A stretch of 64,000 nt of DNA, from NCBI GenBank assembly GCA_036023115.1, contig JAYKKT010000059.1:7823001-7887000 (forward strand). The letters run 5' to 3'. A model generated the notes under the pieces. It saw only the letters and a program-made list of their open reading frames with translations, had not been told where the DNA came from and made no database searches. This DNA is from Brasenia schreberi. Lineage: Eukaryota > Streptophyta > Magnoliopsida > Nymphaeales > Cabombaceae. This document shows positions 37,101 through 46,451 of this stretch, in pieces. Made by a program: the position numbers and the translations under genes. The number at the start of each line of letters is the position of its first letter. Position 1 is the stretch's first letter.

Positions 37101-40100
37101 TTTCACCACTCTGGTCCCTAAAATAAAGAAAAGATAATATCAGCAGACATGTCTTTGTAAAATGAAGAAAGAATATGACAGTGAAAAAAAAATACCTCGT
37201 ATCTTTGTAGTTATTCAAATCAGATGTGGATAGAACAGTTGAAAATGAATTAACCTGACACAGCAAAGCATAAGGGTCAGTCTCCTAAACGATAGATCTT
37301 TTTTCCTGTAGGGAATAAGCAGTGCAAGGTGAAAATAAGGTTCTTTATTATTTGCAAGACATGTGAATACAAATTCAGAAAAAAGTTATGTAATTGCCAG
37401 TACTGGTGAGATCTACCATAAAGATATCAAGCCAGAAAATAGGCCAGCACATCTGTAAGTTCGCAAGTGCTGAAACAAGGAAAACTTGAATGCAATAAAG
37501 AATAGATGTTTTGCAAGAAAATAAAACATAGCAATATGGCATCACAATATAAATGATTAAGAAACATAAGACAGCAACAAGGGGCAACCTTATTTTCATG
37601 GAGGAAGGAACAACAAGATTATCTGAAGTAAGGCAAGCAACTTGATATCCAACATCTATGGATTCACAAAAGATTTTTCGAACATCTTTAAGAAGACAAA
37701 ATGTAGCCAGGTAAAAACTAGGAACCTTTGCACAGTCTACAGTTTTTCTTCTTGCTCAAGAAAATGAGTTCAGAGTATGGAACCAACAAAACAATCTAAT
37801 TCTTGTATCCTTCCAGTCAGACAACAAAAGCCTAAATAAAATTCTAATGTTCTTGATACTAATTCCATTTTGGCATCAAGCTAAGCTAGAAGAGGCACAT
37901 TTGAGGAAATGAACACGCAATTAAATACAATCCACATTCACAAATTTTGACATACTTTTAGTTCTGAGCGAAAACATATGAACAATTTTAAGAACCACTA
38001 TTTTCACACTTTAAACATGGCAAATTTTTCTTGTGTCTGCATTTTTCTAATAAAATACAACTACAATGTTTCAAGGGCCACACATTCACAAGTCAATGTT
38101 GACGTGTTTATAGTGCTTGTGGCTGTATGAGATATGAGAGATTAAGCAATAAACAATCTTTATTGAATAGTGAATGGAGAAGAAACAAGGTTGGCTTGAC
38201 CCTCTAATGGGTGTCGGCCACTGCAACTCTGGTTTTTCTCTTTTGGAAAACCTAATTAACGATTACAACAAGACAACTAAGAGACTTTCTAACTTAAAAG
38301 ATGAAAATATCCTTAATAAGTGGTTACATATAAAGATCAATTTAGCAGGCAGAACTTCCCTTTCTTTCACATTCCCCCTCAAGTTGGGTGGAATATGTTT
38401 ATGATGTCACATACTTAACACTTAATATCCTGTTTGATATTTTTTCTCTGATAAAGTAGCAATCCACTTCTATGTGCTTTGTTCTCTGATTTTGAACAAG
38501 ATTTGTAGCTATCTGTATTGCAGCTTTATTGTGGGTATATAGTGGTATTGGAAGAGTAACTTCCACTTGTAGTTCAATAATCAATGAAATTAGTCATAAT
38601 CCTTCACTTATTCCCTGAGCAGCTGCCCTATACTGTGCTTTTGCACTAGATCTTACAACAGATTACCTTTTATTTTTTCAAGAGACTATAGTTCTCCTAA
38701 ATAATGCCATGTACCCTGTTGTAGACTTTCTGTCATCTATAGATCATGCTCAATCAACATTTGTATACAATTCCAAGTCATTGTGCCCATGATTAGAGTA
38801 AAAGATGCCATTGTTGGGGGTAATCTTCAAATATCTTAAAATCTTGAATACTACATTCATATGTTGTTGTTTTGGGGCATGCATAAATCTACTAATGATT
38901 CCAACTGCATATGTTATGTTGGGCCTTGTGATTGTCAAATATATCAATTTGCCCACAAGTCTTTGATATCTTCTAGTATCATTTATCTCCTTACAAGTAT
39001 TTATTCCTAATCCATGATTGATATCCATATAAATATCACATGGTTTTGATCCCGTTATATTTGTTTCTTTTAGTAAATCCATTACATATTTTCACTTAGT
39101 AAGAAAGATACTTTTTTTCATCTCAATACTTCAATTCTCATAAAACAATGAAGTAATTCCAAGTCTTTGAGGTCAAAAAGTTGATGCAACTGATTCTTCA
39201 AATTTTGGATTTCTTCTTCATCATCTCCTGTCAGAATAATATCATCTACATACACAATTAGTAGGGATATTACATTTTCCCTTTTTATAAAGGGTGTAGG
39301 GTCATTTTGACTTCTGGTATACATGACTCCAATGATTCCTTCACTAAAGCATTCAAACCAAGCCCATGGTGATTGCTTTAGTCCATATAAAGTTTTCTTT
39401 AGCATCAATATTGATGTTTCAATCCCTGTAGAACTTCCATATATACTTCTTCATTGAGATCTTCTTAGAGAAAGGCTTTTTTACATCAAAGTTGCCACAT
39501 TTTAATCCTTTTTAAGAATGCAGCCATGAAATTCACCAAGTAGATTGGCAAGAACACTGAAACAATAGTCTTAAGATTTTACCAAGCATAATTGAGAACT
39601 TCTCATGCATTATAAGAAAACCGAGACCAGCTTGATTAGGGACTTGGCTAAACGTTGCAAATGTTACAAAAAAAACGTTCACAAAATTGTGAACTTCCAG
39701 TTAGTAGAAGCAGTTTTCAGTCTACTAGTCTAAACAAGAAAAATTCAGAGCCTGTACTTGGTTATAGCAATTTATACAAGTTCTTAAGATGCCAACAGTT
39801 CAGAGCCTTTCACTAGTAATTGGTTATAACAATCTATGCAAAATTGTGGACTTCTATAGTGGAAGCAGTTAATGACAACCAAACAATCTTTCACAAGATC
39901 CTAGATTCTCTATTTGTTTGAATGAACATTTTTCGCGCATCCACAACCACAAGCATGGCCAGCACACATTAACTAACAAGAGAAATGAAGAGAGTGAGTG
40001 AAATTGAGATGGGGATACCGCACCTTCGTGTGAACCACGGGCGCTCCGATCCTCGGAGGACCAGAGACACCGGCATGCACAGGGACGGCTCTAACAGGAA

Positions 40101-40578
40101 CCACTGGCCGCTGTGGCGGCAGAGGAGACCTCAGGGCAGAGAGGGCGACCGGATCAACAGCGCCGGCGGCAACAGCCGGGACATAAGAAGCAGCAAATCC
40201 ACGCACCTGGTGAACTCCAGGAAAGCTAGGGTTCCCTTTGAAGAAACTGGGGTTGACGATGGTGGCGACCTGATCGGGCGGCGAACGGACGGCACCGGGA
40301 TGGACCCGGCCTGAGGAAAGGGACGGGCAGACGGCGCCATGGACGGCGAGCGACTCCTGGATCTTCGGGAGGAGTTGCTGAGCAGTTGAGGCCTTTCCGG
40401 CGGGAAGGATCGGCGTGGAAGGAGGCTGCGGGATGGCGGGAGAAGGGAAAACCCTTGCTGGGGCTGAATTGGGGATGCCAGTGCCAGAATTGACACCATT
40501 GAGGTTCGGCTTCGGATTAGTGTTAGGGTTGAAAGCCGGAGGAGAGAGAACGGGGCGATGATCGCCGGAGGCTGACAT
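11402..40578 (-). CDS. LIN37: LIN37-like DREAM/MuvB complex subunit, about 29 kb gene
   Basis: LIN37 is a small scaffold subunit of the nuclear MuvB core that couples E2F/RB and MYB factors in cell-cycle gene control. Seven minus-strand exons, 40578-40024, 37254-37196, 37117-37069, 36910-36827, 21833-21717, 19337-19258 and 11510-11402, join through GT-AG sites with matching phases into 350 codons plus stop. Exon 1 (185 aa) is proline/alanine-rich. The conserved part follows: a segment ending NDRK, then VRLLDGA...[23 protein letters not shown], an acidic stretch, [24 protein letters not shown], and [20 protein letters not shown] near the C-terminus. This order matches plant LIN37 homologues. 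An in-frame upstream ATG at 40677 would add an arginine-rich stretch; I prefer MSASGDHRP at 40578. No stop or frameshift is seen despite the huge introns. The family name is from recognition of the C-terminal half. Confidence 0.87.
13880..17310 (-). mobile_element. hAT DNA transposon (3,431 bp) inside RTE copy B
   Basis: The termini are CAGTGTTGTC at 13880 and GACAACACTG at 17301-17310, a perfect 10-bp inverted repeat. They are flanked by an exact 8-bp duplication ctttcacc (13872-13879 and 17311-17318), the hAT hallmark. RTE copy D keeps a single ctttcacc at the equivalent position near 62509, an unoccupied site. Subterminal zones hold dense GTATCG/CGATACG arrays (13895-13970 and 17128-17300), probable transposase-binding sites. 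The interior encodes a BED/DUF659/dimerisation transposase on the minus strand. Confidence 0.96.
14226..16722 (-). pseudogene. hAT transposase, lightly damaged
   Basis: This would excise and reinsert hAT elements. From an ATG at 16722 the order is as follows. A BED zinc finger comes first (CLFCEKVV...HHLAGT). Next is a serine/arginine-rich stretch, and a DUF659-type core ([36 protein letters not shown]). The core runs on to [14 protein letters not shown]. The C-terminal hAT dimerisation region (14604-14852; [11 protein letters not shown]) and an acidic tail (14226-14516) end it. Introns separate the last parts. Damage I can see is a one-base frame shift near 16550 just after the BED finger, and a stop near 15210 after the core. 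Few lesions suggest recent activity in the family. Confidence 0.88.
19258..19337 (-). CDS. LIN37: LIN37 exon 6
   Basis: The exon has 26 codons plus two bases and encodes [20 protein letters not shown] then VRAR. The last arginine codon is completed by the first base of exon 7. Its donor is only 57 bp from the right target duplication of RTE copy A. Confidence 0.9.
19338..21716. other. LIN37 intron 5 with low-complexity DNA
   Basis: No coding or mobile element is clear. Microsatellites occur at 19660-19690 (GT then GA) and 19757-19770 (GAT). Positions 20470-20960 hold a degenerate GGTGGT/GGCAGTG-rich minisatellite-like tract. Confidence 0.5.
21717..21833 (-). CDS. LIN37: LIN37 exon 5
   Basis: This is a phase-0 exon of 39 codons with LLPRPLP followed by an acidic EQDEDDE stretch. 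It lies 15 kb downstream of exon 4 in transcription order because of the transposons between them. Confidence 0.88.
22029..22102. repeat. Compound microsatellite (CA)n(TA)n(GA)n
   Basis: An uninterrupted CA run of about 40 bases passes into TATATATA and then a GA run. It lies in the 15-kb LIN37 intron and is a likely length-variable marker. Confidence 0.9.
22549..22768 (-). mobile_element. SINE-like element built from both ends of the RTE LINE
   Basis: On the minus strand, about 140 bases match the RTE 5' end (gggatcacccttgcat, gccggtccca, ttaggcttccgac). They are followed directly by about 75 bases matching the RTE 3' end (acaaagaatc.atgtag, gaccccatctag, aaaaggcttagttgttg). The coding middle is absent. 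A duplication acatgacacta flanks it (22538-22548 and 22769-22779), so it inserted as a short unit. It resembles Au-type plant SINEs. Confidence 0.85.
22846..23268 (+). repeat. 5' LTR of the Copia element
   Basis: The LTR is 423 bp, begins TG and ends CA, and is directly followed by a methionine-tRNA-type primer-binding site. It contains a GGCC-rich segment at 22860-22990 that keeps two frames open but is not coding. A 5-bp target duplication cannot be tested because the 3' LTR is missing. Confidence 0.8.
23711..26543 (+). pseudogene. Copia gag-pol remnant (gag to reverse transcriptase)
   Basis: The original polyprotein is broken into pieces at 23711-24730, 24690-25133, 25260-25673 and 26087-26543. 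Domain order gag, protease, integrase, reverse transcriptase is that of Ty1/Copia elements. Recognisable segments include the zinc knuckle, HSDVWGP and FRSDSGREF in the integrase core, [10 protein letters not shown], and [10 protein letters not shown] in the polymerase. The protease reads DSDAS instead of the usual DSGAS. Frameshifts and stops make it non-functional. Confidence 0.9.
26759..30191 (-). mobile_element. RTE LINE copy C, near full length, inside hAT copy 2
   Basis: A 21-bp target duplication (agtttataatttta...) lies at 26738-26758 and 30192-30212. On the minus strand the endonuclease (29969-29211, then 29063-28890) is followed by the linker (28880-28460). Reverse transcriptase comes next (28460-27333), then the C-terminal region (27366-26924) and a TTG-type tail. 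Frameshifts break it into at least seven frames. A 5'-leader fragment is inserted at 29080-29211, and a 7-bp insertion near 28452 looks like a hAT excision footprint. Confidence 0.94.
29080..29211 (-). mobile_element. RTE 5'-leader fragment inserted in copy C
   Basis: This 132-bp piece matches the first part of the RTE 5' end and stops near 'ggattacaaaaatta', with no 3' tail. It is flanked by ataaagagatcaaatg (29064-29079) and a one-base variant (29213-29229). Alternating forward and reverse copies of gatcaaatg follow to about 29275. RTE copy D has the uninterrupted sequence at 63120-63135. Confidence 0.85.
31786..34684 (+). mobile_element. hAT copy 3, left end missing
   Basis: It matches the interior of hAT copy 1 from the pre-BED intron (31790-32020) through the transposase to the right terminus GACAACACTG at 34675-34684, after a GATACG array (34556-34672). 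The left terminus is absent: sequence passes from Copia RNase H straight into the hAT interior near 31786-31790. The transposase is heavily damaged. Confidence 0.88.
32022..34403 (+). pseudogene. hAT transposase remnant (copy 3)
   Basis: The start [13 protein letters not shown] at 32022 parallels copy 1. The BED region carries a small internal duplication (gtggttagtggt, 32130-32165). DUF659-like core is readable at 32732-33334 ([30 protein letters not shown]). The dimerisation region (33880-34040) has the CERN motif followed by a stop, and the acidic tail runs to 34403. Multiple stops and frameshifts exclude function. Confidence 0.85.
34748..34862. repeat. Inverted repeat with arms of about 33 bp
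   Basis: The segment ctcaattaagtaggatgcac and its continuation (34749-34781) is repeated in reverse complement at 34829-34861, with a loop of about 50 bp. It abuts a GA microsatellite on the left. It is a small foldback or miniature-element candidate. Confidence 0.7.
35016..35061. repeat. 12-bp tandem repeat (cgggtgcaggtg, about 3.8 units)
   Basis: There are four near-perfect units in a row. It sits just inside the proposed left end of the RRM-carrying element, in the place where subterminal transposase-binding repeats would be expected. Confidence 0.9.
35352..35574 (+). pseudogene. RRM exon fragment of an hnRNP-like RNA-binding protein
   Basis: The open frame encodes the first RRM of plant hnRNP A/B-type proteins. 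It has an RNP2-like stretch TFIGGVSWE, then [21 protein letters not shown]1 as RGFGFIVF, and DKYTIDGRT. In intact homologues this is the first half of the protein. The fragment stops at a GTGAGT donor-like sequence, so genomic rather than spliced RNA was the source. The usual lysine-phenylalanine start of RNP2 is altered, and no second RRM follows. It lies antisense inside the large LIN37 intron. Confidence 0.75.
35736..35782 (-). mobile_element. Micro-insertion of the RTE 3' tail (47 bp)
   Basis: Only the last 40 or so bases of the RTE 3' end are present (aactaagccttttcccatac, then gatggggttggct). They are flanked by gtaaaaagataaca (35722-35735) and gtgaaaagataaca (35783-35796). Confidence 0.85.
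36029..36071 (-). mobile_element. Second micro-insertion of the RTE 3' tail (43 bp)
   Basis: The same terminal RTE segment ends at the same 'ggggtcagct' point. It is flanked by aaacttaaaagtaaataa (36011-36028) and a one-base variant at 36072-36089. Confidence 0.87.
36827..37254 (-). CDS. LIN37: LIN37 exons 2-4
   Basis: Three short exons: 37254-37196 ([15 protein letters not shown]...), 37117-37069 ([16 protein letters not shown]) and 36910-36827 ([12 protein letters not shown]). Phases run 0, 2, 0, 0, with a split arginine codon between the first two. The LYALCRSW segment is the most recognisable LIN37 motif. Confidence 0.88.
38097..39520 (-). mobile_element. Copia fragment with 3' LTR in LIN37 intron 1
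   Basis: On the minus strand, part of the polymerase comes first (39408-39118; [25 protein letters not shown]). Next is the connection region (39082-38750; [20 protein letters not shown]), then RNase H (38584-38399; [14 protein letters not shown]). A polypurine tract TTGAGGGGGAA ends just before an LTR of about 275 bp (38371-38097, TGT...ACA). The LTR has a CAATAAAGA signal. The 5' half, with gag and integrase, is missing. It is a different lineage from the Copia at 22.8 kb. Confidence 0.9.
40024..40578 (-). CDS. LIN37: LIN37 exon 1 (proline-rich N-terminus)
   Basis: There are 185 codons from MSASGDHRP to VVHTK, ending at a GTGCGG donor in phase 0. The content is proline/alanine/valine-rich with no fold I recognise. 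The exon is GC-rich relative to its surroundings. The opposite strand also stays open for 109 codons, but with no protein signal. Confidence 0.85.
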
Positions 40579-40985
40579 GAAGACTTTGGCGTTTCCCGGG
40601 TGACTGCGGTTTCTTCGTCGTCGTCGCCGTCTTCTTCCTTTGCGTTGATTCCTTGAATCCTTTTTAACCTTTTTCAAATCTGATTTTGATTTTGCGCTTC
40701 GTTTGCCGCTTCTTCATCGAAATGGTTTCCGAAAATACCCTTCAAAGTATGCTATAATTCTGATTTCCGAGTATTTCATTATTTTCGTTGGGTTGTATTG
40801 CGGAATGTGGCAAACTAGAGTGTGTCTGGGTCGGGTCGGGTCGGGTCGAATGGTTTCCAATGGATGAGCTTCTTCGTGGCTTTGTTCATCAGCTGATCTT
40901 ATTCATGTTTAGCGTGTTACTTATTTGAGATGAACTAAATATGAACCGAGCATGAGTCAAATTAAATGAGCTAAACAAAGTTACT

Positions 40986-41090
40986 TTGTTAGCTCATCGG
41001 CAGGGCACTCTAACGTTGTTGGTGGTGGTGGGGAAGGTGCATGCATGGTGTGGATGTTAGGCTTCGGCCTCCTCTTGTAACAAAAGAAAG
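40986..41090 (+). mobile_element. tRNA-derived SINE, family 1, copy 1
   Basis: The 5' part gttagctcatcggcagggc resembles a tRNA A-box region. The B-box region is diverged. It shares the order of segments with the copies at 45247-45388 and 56949-57066, which are on the other strand. Confidence 0.6.
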
Positions 41091-41184
41091 AAAATTTAAT
41101 GTTATTGAATTTAGTTTTCAAATGTTTTAGTAAAATCAAAATAATTGACGGTTTAATCACATTGCATCCAATTGGGTTAACATG

Positions 41185-41320
41185 GTCTAGGAGCAGCATT
41201 CAGAGGGCTCGACTCACGAGATGAAGGTCGTGAGTTCGATGCCCCAAGCATGCAAACCTTAGCCTCCCCATGATAACCGAAAAAAACATTCTGTAGAAGA
41301 ATAGTTGTATATAAAATTTC
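41185..41320 (+). mobile_element. SINE-like element with tRNA A and B boxes
   Basis: tggtctaggagc (A-box-like, about 41189) and gtgagttcgatgcccc (B-box-like, about 41230) are spaced about as in a tRNA. A relative with the same B-box neighbourhood and 'gcaagcatgca' is on the minus strand at 55990-56100. No clear target duplication is visible. Confidence 0.5.
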
Positions 41321-42050
41321 TACACTTAAGAAATCAATAAAAGCAAAACTGAATTTGCATTATCATGTTCAAATTTTATATCTTAATAGCTAACTTATGT
41401 TCAATTCTTTAAATCATGAATCGCATATCGACAAGCTTATCACTGAGTTGACTCGAGCCAAACCAAGTCCAACTCTGCTTTAGCATATAACACACCATCT
41501 TTTATTACTTCTTTAGCATATAAAATACCACCATATAAAGAGTATGTCAATAATTATATACAAGACTAATTAAAATCCCCACAGGCCTACGTGCATGTGT
41601 ACACACATCCTAGCATTCACACTTCAACAGTGGTACCAGCTAAATAGCTAGTTTTATTCTCATATTACCACTTTAATAAAGTTTAAAATATATAAATAGT
41701 TGCATGCTAGTAATTCTCAACTATAGTCAAACTCTCATATGGAATTCAAAAATTGAGGCTCATGCGATCTTCAGTGAGGTGCACGGTTTTCTTGAGTGTT
41801 CCAGGGGCAAGGGCAAACAATATGGTGTGGCTTCAACTTTTAAAATCATGAAAAATTCTTTTACTTCTTTGATCATCCCTACTTACAAGAGTAACTTTCT
41901 TCTTGAGTTGCAATGGGGAGGCCAAACCTAGGTATCCATGCCCCGATATCAAAGTTACGATCGTCATCTTGTGAGTTAAGTTTCCTATCGTGTGAGCTAA
42001 TATTTTAATTATTACTTAAAAGAGTAATTTAATCATTAATTACATATATA
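41321..42050. other. Intergenic, no gene recognised
   Basis: Ordinary AT-rich sequence follows. A 75-codon plus-strand frame at 41704-41931 has no recognisable domain. Confidence 0.4.
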
Positions 42051-42269
42051 TATATATATATATATTAGGAACGAGAGGGTATAATCTCATATCCTAACCG
42101 TTTAATTTGTATTGATAGATGATCGAAGGTGATGCCAATAAGTTGTTCTTCTAACAGGAATAACCCATCATGTGACCACGGTGGTGCCTTGTTGGCATTA
42201 TTGTAGATTAACCTTAATGATTGGATGACCGTACTCTAAGAGTATATGGTCTCTTAGCTATCCTATTAT

Positions 42270-42271
<2 letters not shown>

Positions 42272-42356
<85 letters not shown>

Positions 42357-42372
42357 ATAGAGAGAGAGAGAG
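42272..42372. repeat. (TC)n(TA)n(GA)n self-complementary microsatellite
   Basis: A TC run, a TA run of over 50 bases and an AG run are arranged symmetrically, so the whole tract can fold on itself. It marks the left edge of the foldback element at 42354-42638. Confidence 0.9.
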
Positions 42373-42638
42373 AAATTAGTCCATACACGCATCCATTTAT
42401 GTTTAAATATCATTAAAGATCTCAATCATTCAATCAATGAGATAGACGATTAAAATTCAAATTTTAAAAGCAAAAAAATATCTTTTTACAGGTGTATTAA
42501 ATGCACATGATACTATTTTCTTTAAAGATCTCAAATATTGATCTTAAAGATCAATCACTTGAGATCTTTAAGAAAATTAGAGTGTGAATGATTGTTCGTG
42601 TAGACTATTTTCTCTCTCTCTATATATATATATATATA
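42354..42638. mobile_element. Foldback/MITE-like element bordered by TA and GA runs
   Basis: The left end tatagagagagagagagaaa and the continuation ttagtccatacacg are mirrored, imperfectly, at 42590-42638 as cgtgtagactattttctctc followed by a TA run. Internal gatctttaaga segments are also arranged in inverted fashion. It has no coding capacity. Confidence 0.6.
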
Positions 42639-43239
42639 CGTCTTGTTTTTAAGTCTTATGATGCTATTAGTGAACGGCATTAATCTTATGAAGTCCAACT
42701 TCGTTTTCCATACCAGGAGCCATGGGAAAATTTGGTCTTCGAAGACGCCACCCAACATCACATTCTTTGATGCATGGGTGTAAGATCGCCATAATGATCT
42801 AGCCATGCATCTGCCTATAAAATAATTCCGTTGGCACTTTGAAGATTATCTAAACAGTTTGAATTCTAGGAGTTCCTTATAAAGGCCCACAAGCCACCTA
42901 CATATTCCCATTGTTTTCCTTGTAGCCACCCAGGAATAGCACACCGAGAACCGTCTAGATAGCTCTAGAATCTACTATTGCTATTTCCCTCTATGCTAGC
43001 CTCGTCGAGCTTAAGTACATTATGCATTACAAAAATTGGTTTCCTAAAACTGACGGGACTAAGCAGCAATTGACTATGTAAGAGAAAAGTATTATTATCT
43101 ATTATGCTTGTTATGTAAGCATAAGAATAATCCCACCAAAAGTAGATGCAATCTTTTTATTATCAATTTAATATAATTAGATATTAAATTCAAAAATATG
43201 TAAAATGTTTTCTTTTTTATTTGTTATATATATATATAT

Positions 43240-43385
43240 ATAGTGATTGAATCTACCCACTACTAACACGTTCTCACTCATACTTACTCATTGTTTTTTT
43301 GGTGGTACAAGTATAATAAAAATATTTTTCATATATTTTCAAAGTCTTTTAAAATTTTGAAATTATACTCATGTTAAATTATGTT
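43240..43385 (+). repeat. Dispersed repeat 'gtgattgaatctacccac', copy 1
   Basis: After a TA run, tgattgaatctacccac... and aagtataataaaaatattt recur. A related start occurs at 43640-43760 (gtgattggatcttgctca). A reverse-complement copy lies at about 55545-55680. Confidence 0.55.
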
Positions 43386-43391
43386 CATTTA

Positions 43392-43585
43392 AGGGATCAC
43401 CCTTGCATAACCGATCCCAAATCCGGATAAATGGAAGGATTGCGTTAGACTTCTAACAGCGAGCGTAAAACTTTGTTGGACTTATTTACTATGAATTCTA
43501 TAAATTATTATAGGGCTTTGTAAAAACAAAGAATTCATGTAGTTGACCTTATTTATCATGGAAAAATAATTAGTTATTATTGTAT
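43392..43585 (+). mobile_element. SINE-like element built from both RTE ends, copy 2
   Basis: It has the same layout as the element at 22549-22768 but on the plus strand: aagggatcacccttgcat, a gttagacttct segment, a middle matching tataattatgatagggcttt-type sequence, then the RTE 3' end in decayed form ending near 'agttattattgt'. It is more diverged, and I find no clear target duplication. Confidence 0.75.
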
Positions 43586-43859
43586 AATCATACTAACAAA
43601 AAGTAATGGATTAAAGGATTCAATTTTTCTTTCTATATATAGTGATTGGATCTTGCTCATAGTGACACTTACACCTATCCATTCATGCACACTCATTGCT
43701 TATATATAATATATATTTTTTGTCTCTAAATCTTTAAAAATTTACTATTTTTTTTTGTGTTCCATTTTATGTTACATAGCTTTCAGCCGTTAGTCATATA
43801 TATATATACTTTTTCTTTGTCTCCAAATTTTTGAAGATTCACGTTTTTCCGTGTCCCAT

Positions 43860-44300
43860 CAGCCGTTGCCATTTCAATCATCAACCCCTACTCTCTAACC
43901 ACTGATTGTCAGCATTGCCACTATCACTTGTGTTGTTACCACCATAATCACCATCACCGACATTTGCCTCCATCGAAATGGTTCGCCACCACCACTCATC
44001 GCCACCATCTTACCACTACTTGCTACCATTGACATCCTCACCGTCACTGCTACCATTGTCACTATCTGCCACCACTACTATCTCCATCGGTTTCCTTCTT
44101 CCACTCTTGCTGCTGTTAACTACAATTACCGGTAGCGTCATCTGTAAATGTTTTTTCATCCAACACCTATTCTTAAAGAAGCAGGAACCCGAGTCCACCA
44201 ACAGTTCGCCACCGTTGACATCCTCACCGTCACAAAGGCCGCCGGCTCTTATCCCAAAGGGGCAGCTGTTGCTTGCAATTATATAGTTTGGATATGCGAG
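43860..44300. repeat. CCACCA/CCATC-rich low-complexity tract
   Basis: A degenerate pyrimidine/adenine minisatellite runs here. It keeps a serine- and leucine-rich frame open (43978-44286) with no domain. It resembles the reverse complement of the 20470-20960 tract in composition. Confidence 0.5.
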
Positions 44301-44667
44301 GGGGTCAAACTCTCGTCCAGAGTCTTCAGACTACTAGATTGGCCTAAACATTTACTATAAACTAAGCTTAAAATCAAAGTTTAATAACTCACCCACATTT
44401 ATTTATATTAAATTATGCGTTAGGGTTCGGTATCGATCGAGTAGGCCTCTGTGATCTAACCATGTAAACCTTGTGTGTTTCTTTTTTCTCTTCTTTCTTC
44501 GGTATTTTGTATGAGTATTTTTTTTATTGTGTTTATGCTTCTTAGTGGTTTTACGCAACAGGATTTATGGTAAATCTCAATTGCCATTTGTGGTGTTTTA
44601 TTGAAGGTGAATCTTGATTTACTCAAGTGGACCTTTAGTTTGTTAATTTTGAATGGATATGATCATG

Positions 44668-44755
44668 ATACGATAACTAATCATTTTTCCATACTAAATA
44701 AGTCGGCTACATTTATTTTTTGTTTTCACATAACTCGACCATGTTCCGATCATGA
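44668..44755 (-). mobile_element. Decayed RTE 3' fragment
   Basis: aactaatcatttttccatac, gtcggctacat, ttgttttcacat and ccatgtt appear in the order of the RTE 3' end. It is heavily mutated and short. Confidence 0.6.
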
Positions 44756-45246
44756 TAAAGAATAAAAAAGGAACTATCATTTGAGCTTTGCAGCGGTGTA
44801 GGAGTGACAATATGAGACGAGACGCAAGAACCAGACACGAACTCGTGGGACATGAAAAGTCCGTCTTTCCTGTCCACCTAAAATGACACGAAATAAATAG
44901 GTCCTGTTCTAGGTTACCTATTTTGTATGCAAGCACAAACTTTCGGAGCACAAACAAGTCGTGAACAAAAACTTGCTGGCAAATAAGCATCCAAAACAAA
45001 AACCTGATAAAGATTCGACCCAAATGGTCCATGATGGTGTGCACTGAAAGCAAAATGAAAAACAAAATCAGGTTGTCTTGGCTGACACGATTCTAACACA
45101 AGCAGGAAATGACGACACGAACATAGCCTGATACATGAAATCACTACCTTTATACGTGTATAGTTAATTTCATATCAAAATTCAGGTTGGGTATACGTTA
45201 CACACTAAATCTGCAAAATCAATTTCATCATGAAACCATTAAACAA

Positions 45247-45388
45247 ACTTTCTTTTTCTTTTTCCTTTTGTTATCACAGGAGGCTGAAGCATAACACCCA
45301 CACCCACACATGCAATCTCTGGCAGTCAAACTCCCCACCAACATCAACTGTACTAGAGCACCTTGTCATTGAGCTAACGATCTCAGTG
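45247..45388 (-). mobile_element. tRNA-derived SINE, family 1, copy 2
   Basis: On the minus strand: gttagctcaatgacaaggtg, a B-box-like ggggagtttgactgcc, then a 3' body ending in an A/G-rich tail (a T/C-rich run at 45247-45270 on the plus strand). It shares its order with the 56949-57066 copy. Confidence 0.65.
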
Positions 45389-46076
45389 CACAAACTTTCT
45401 CTTTGTACATCTGAGTATGGACTGTATTTTTGCCATAAAGCCCGAATACATGGAATCGTTATGGTAAACCTAATTGGATGAAGATCACACCCGGTACCAC
45501 GTCTAGTTCCTATACTCACATTGACCTGTTGTAGGTTCAACATGGTTGTGAGGAGGTCAATGAGATTCATCCTGGTCAGATCCAAGTATTACTGGATCCA
45601 ATGCTGTCTACCATTTTATATGTAAATAATGTAATTTTATATGTAAATAATGTAATCTGGTTCAGATAATCTAAGAGATTACAATTTAAACTTGGAGTGA
45701 AAAACAAATCCAAATTATAGGATACGATGTGACACAATGCAGGATCCAGAATGAGCCTGTTCTTGTTAGGTGTGTGCGTGCACACACACACACATGAGGT
45801 GTCCGTTCAAATTAACACAAGAAATTTGTGCGATTATTCAAGTTGACCTGTTTATCAAGAATAAGAGATCACAAATACCAGCACAATTTGAAATACAAAA
45901 TTGCCATCTGGGCTGGCAATATAGAACACACCACACCAAAAGCACATTACTGGCATAAATACAAAAACTAGTATTTGTTTCAGGGCACGTGTTTCGTGAT
46001 ATATCTGTCTTTGCCTAAAGTAAACATGAAAAATCAGGTTTGTGTTTGGATCAAAATCACAAGTCACGCGAGTTGA

Positions 46077-46078
<2 letters not shown>

Positions 46079-46108
<30 letters not shown>
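46079..46108. repeat. (AT)n microsatellite
   Basis: An uninterrupted AT dinucleotide run of 30 bases. Confidence 0.9.
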
Positions 46109-46111
<3 letters not shown>

Positions 46112-46451
46112 TTTACTAAAGACAACTTATTTACTAAAACACATACTCCTTAACCCCAAAATTCCCAAAACTATTCTTTTACCAAGTTGATCACACACTA
46201 CATCACGGAACAGCAAAGACACAACTCAGACGAGTCTTTTCTAAAGAGATGCATTTTTTTTAATAAAAATATAACCTTAAGTGTGTCTCTTCTTAAGAGA
46301 GATGAATTCATCTCTTCTTCAAGGTATGCATCTTTCTTTAACAAAAGAAAAGGGAGCCTTCTATGATGATGATGGGTAAGACAAGAGGCGTGCTTTATCA
46401 AGCTTGATGGCCAATATCACGAAAAAGAGAAAGTGGAAGAGAGAGGTGCGG

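Noticed and set aside
40579..40677. Upstream in-frame ATG adding 33 arginine-rich residues to LIN37
   Set aside because: The extension is a low-complexity run from GAC/GAA-type repeats. MSASGDHRP at 40578 looks like the natural start, so the upstream part is read as 5' UTR.
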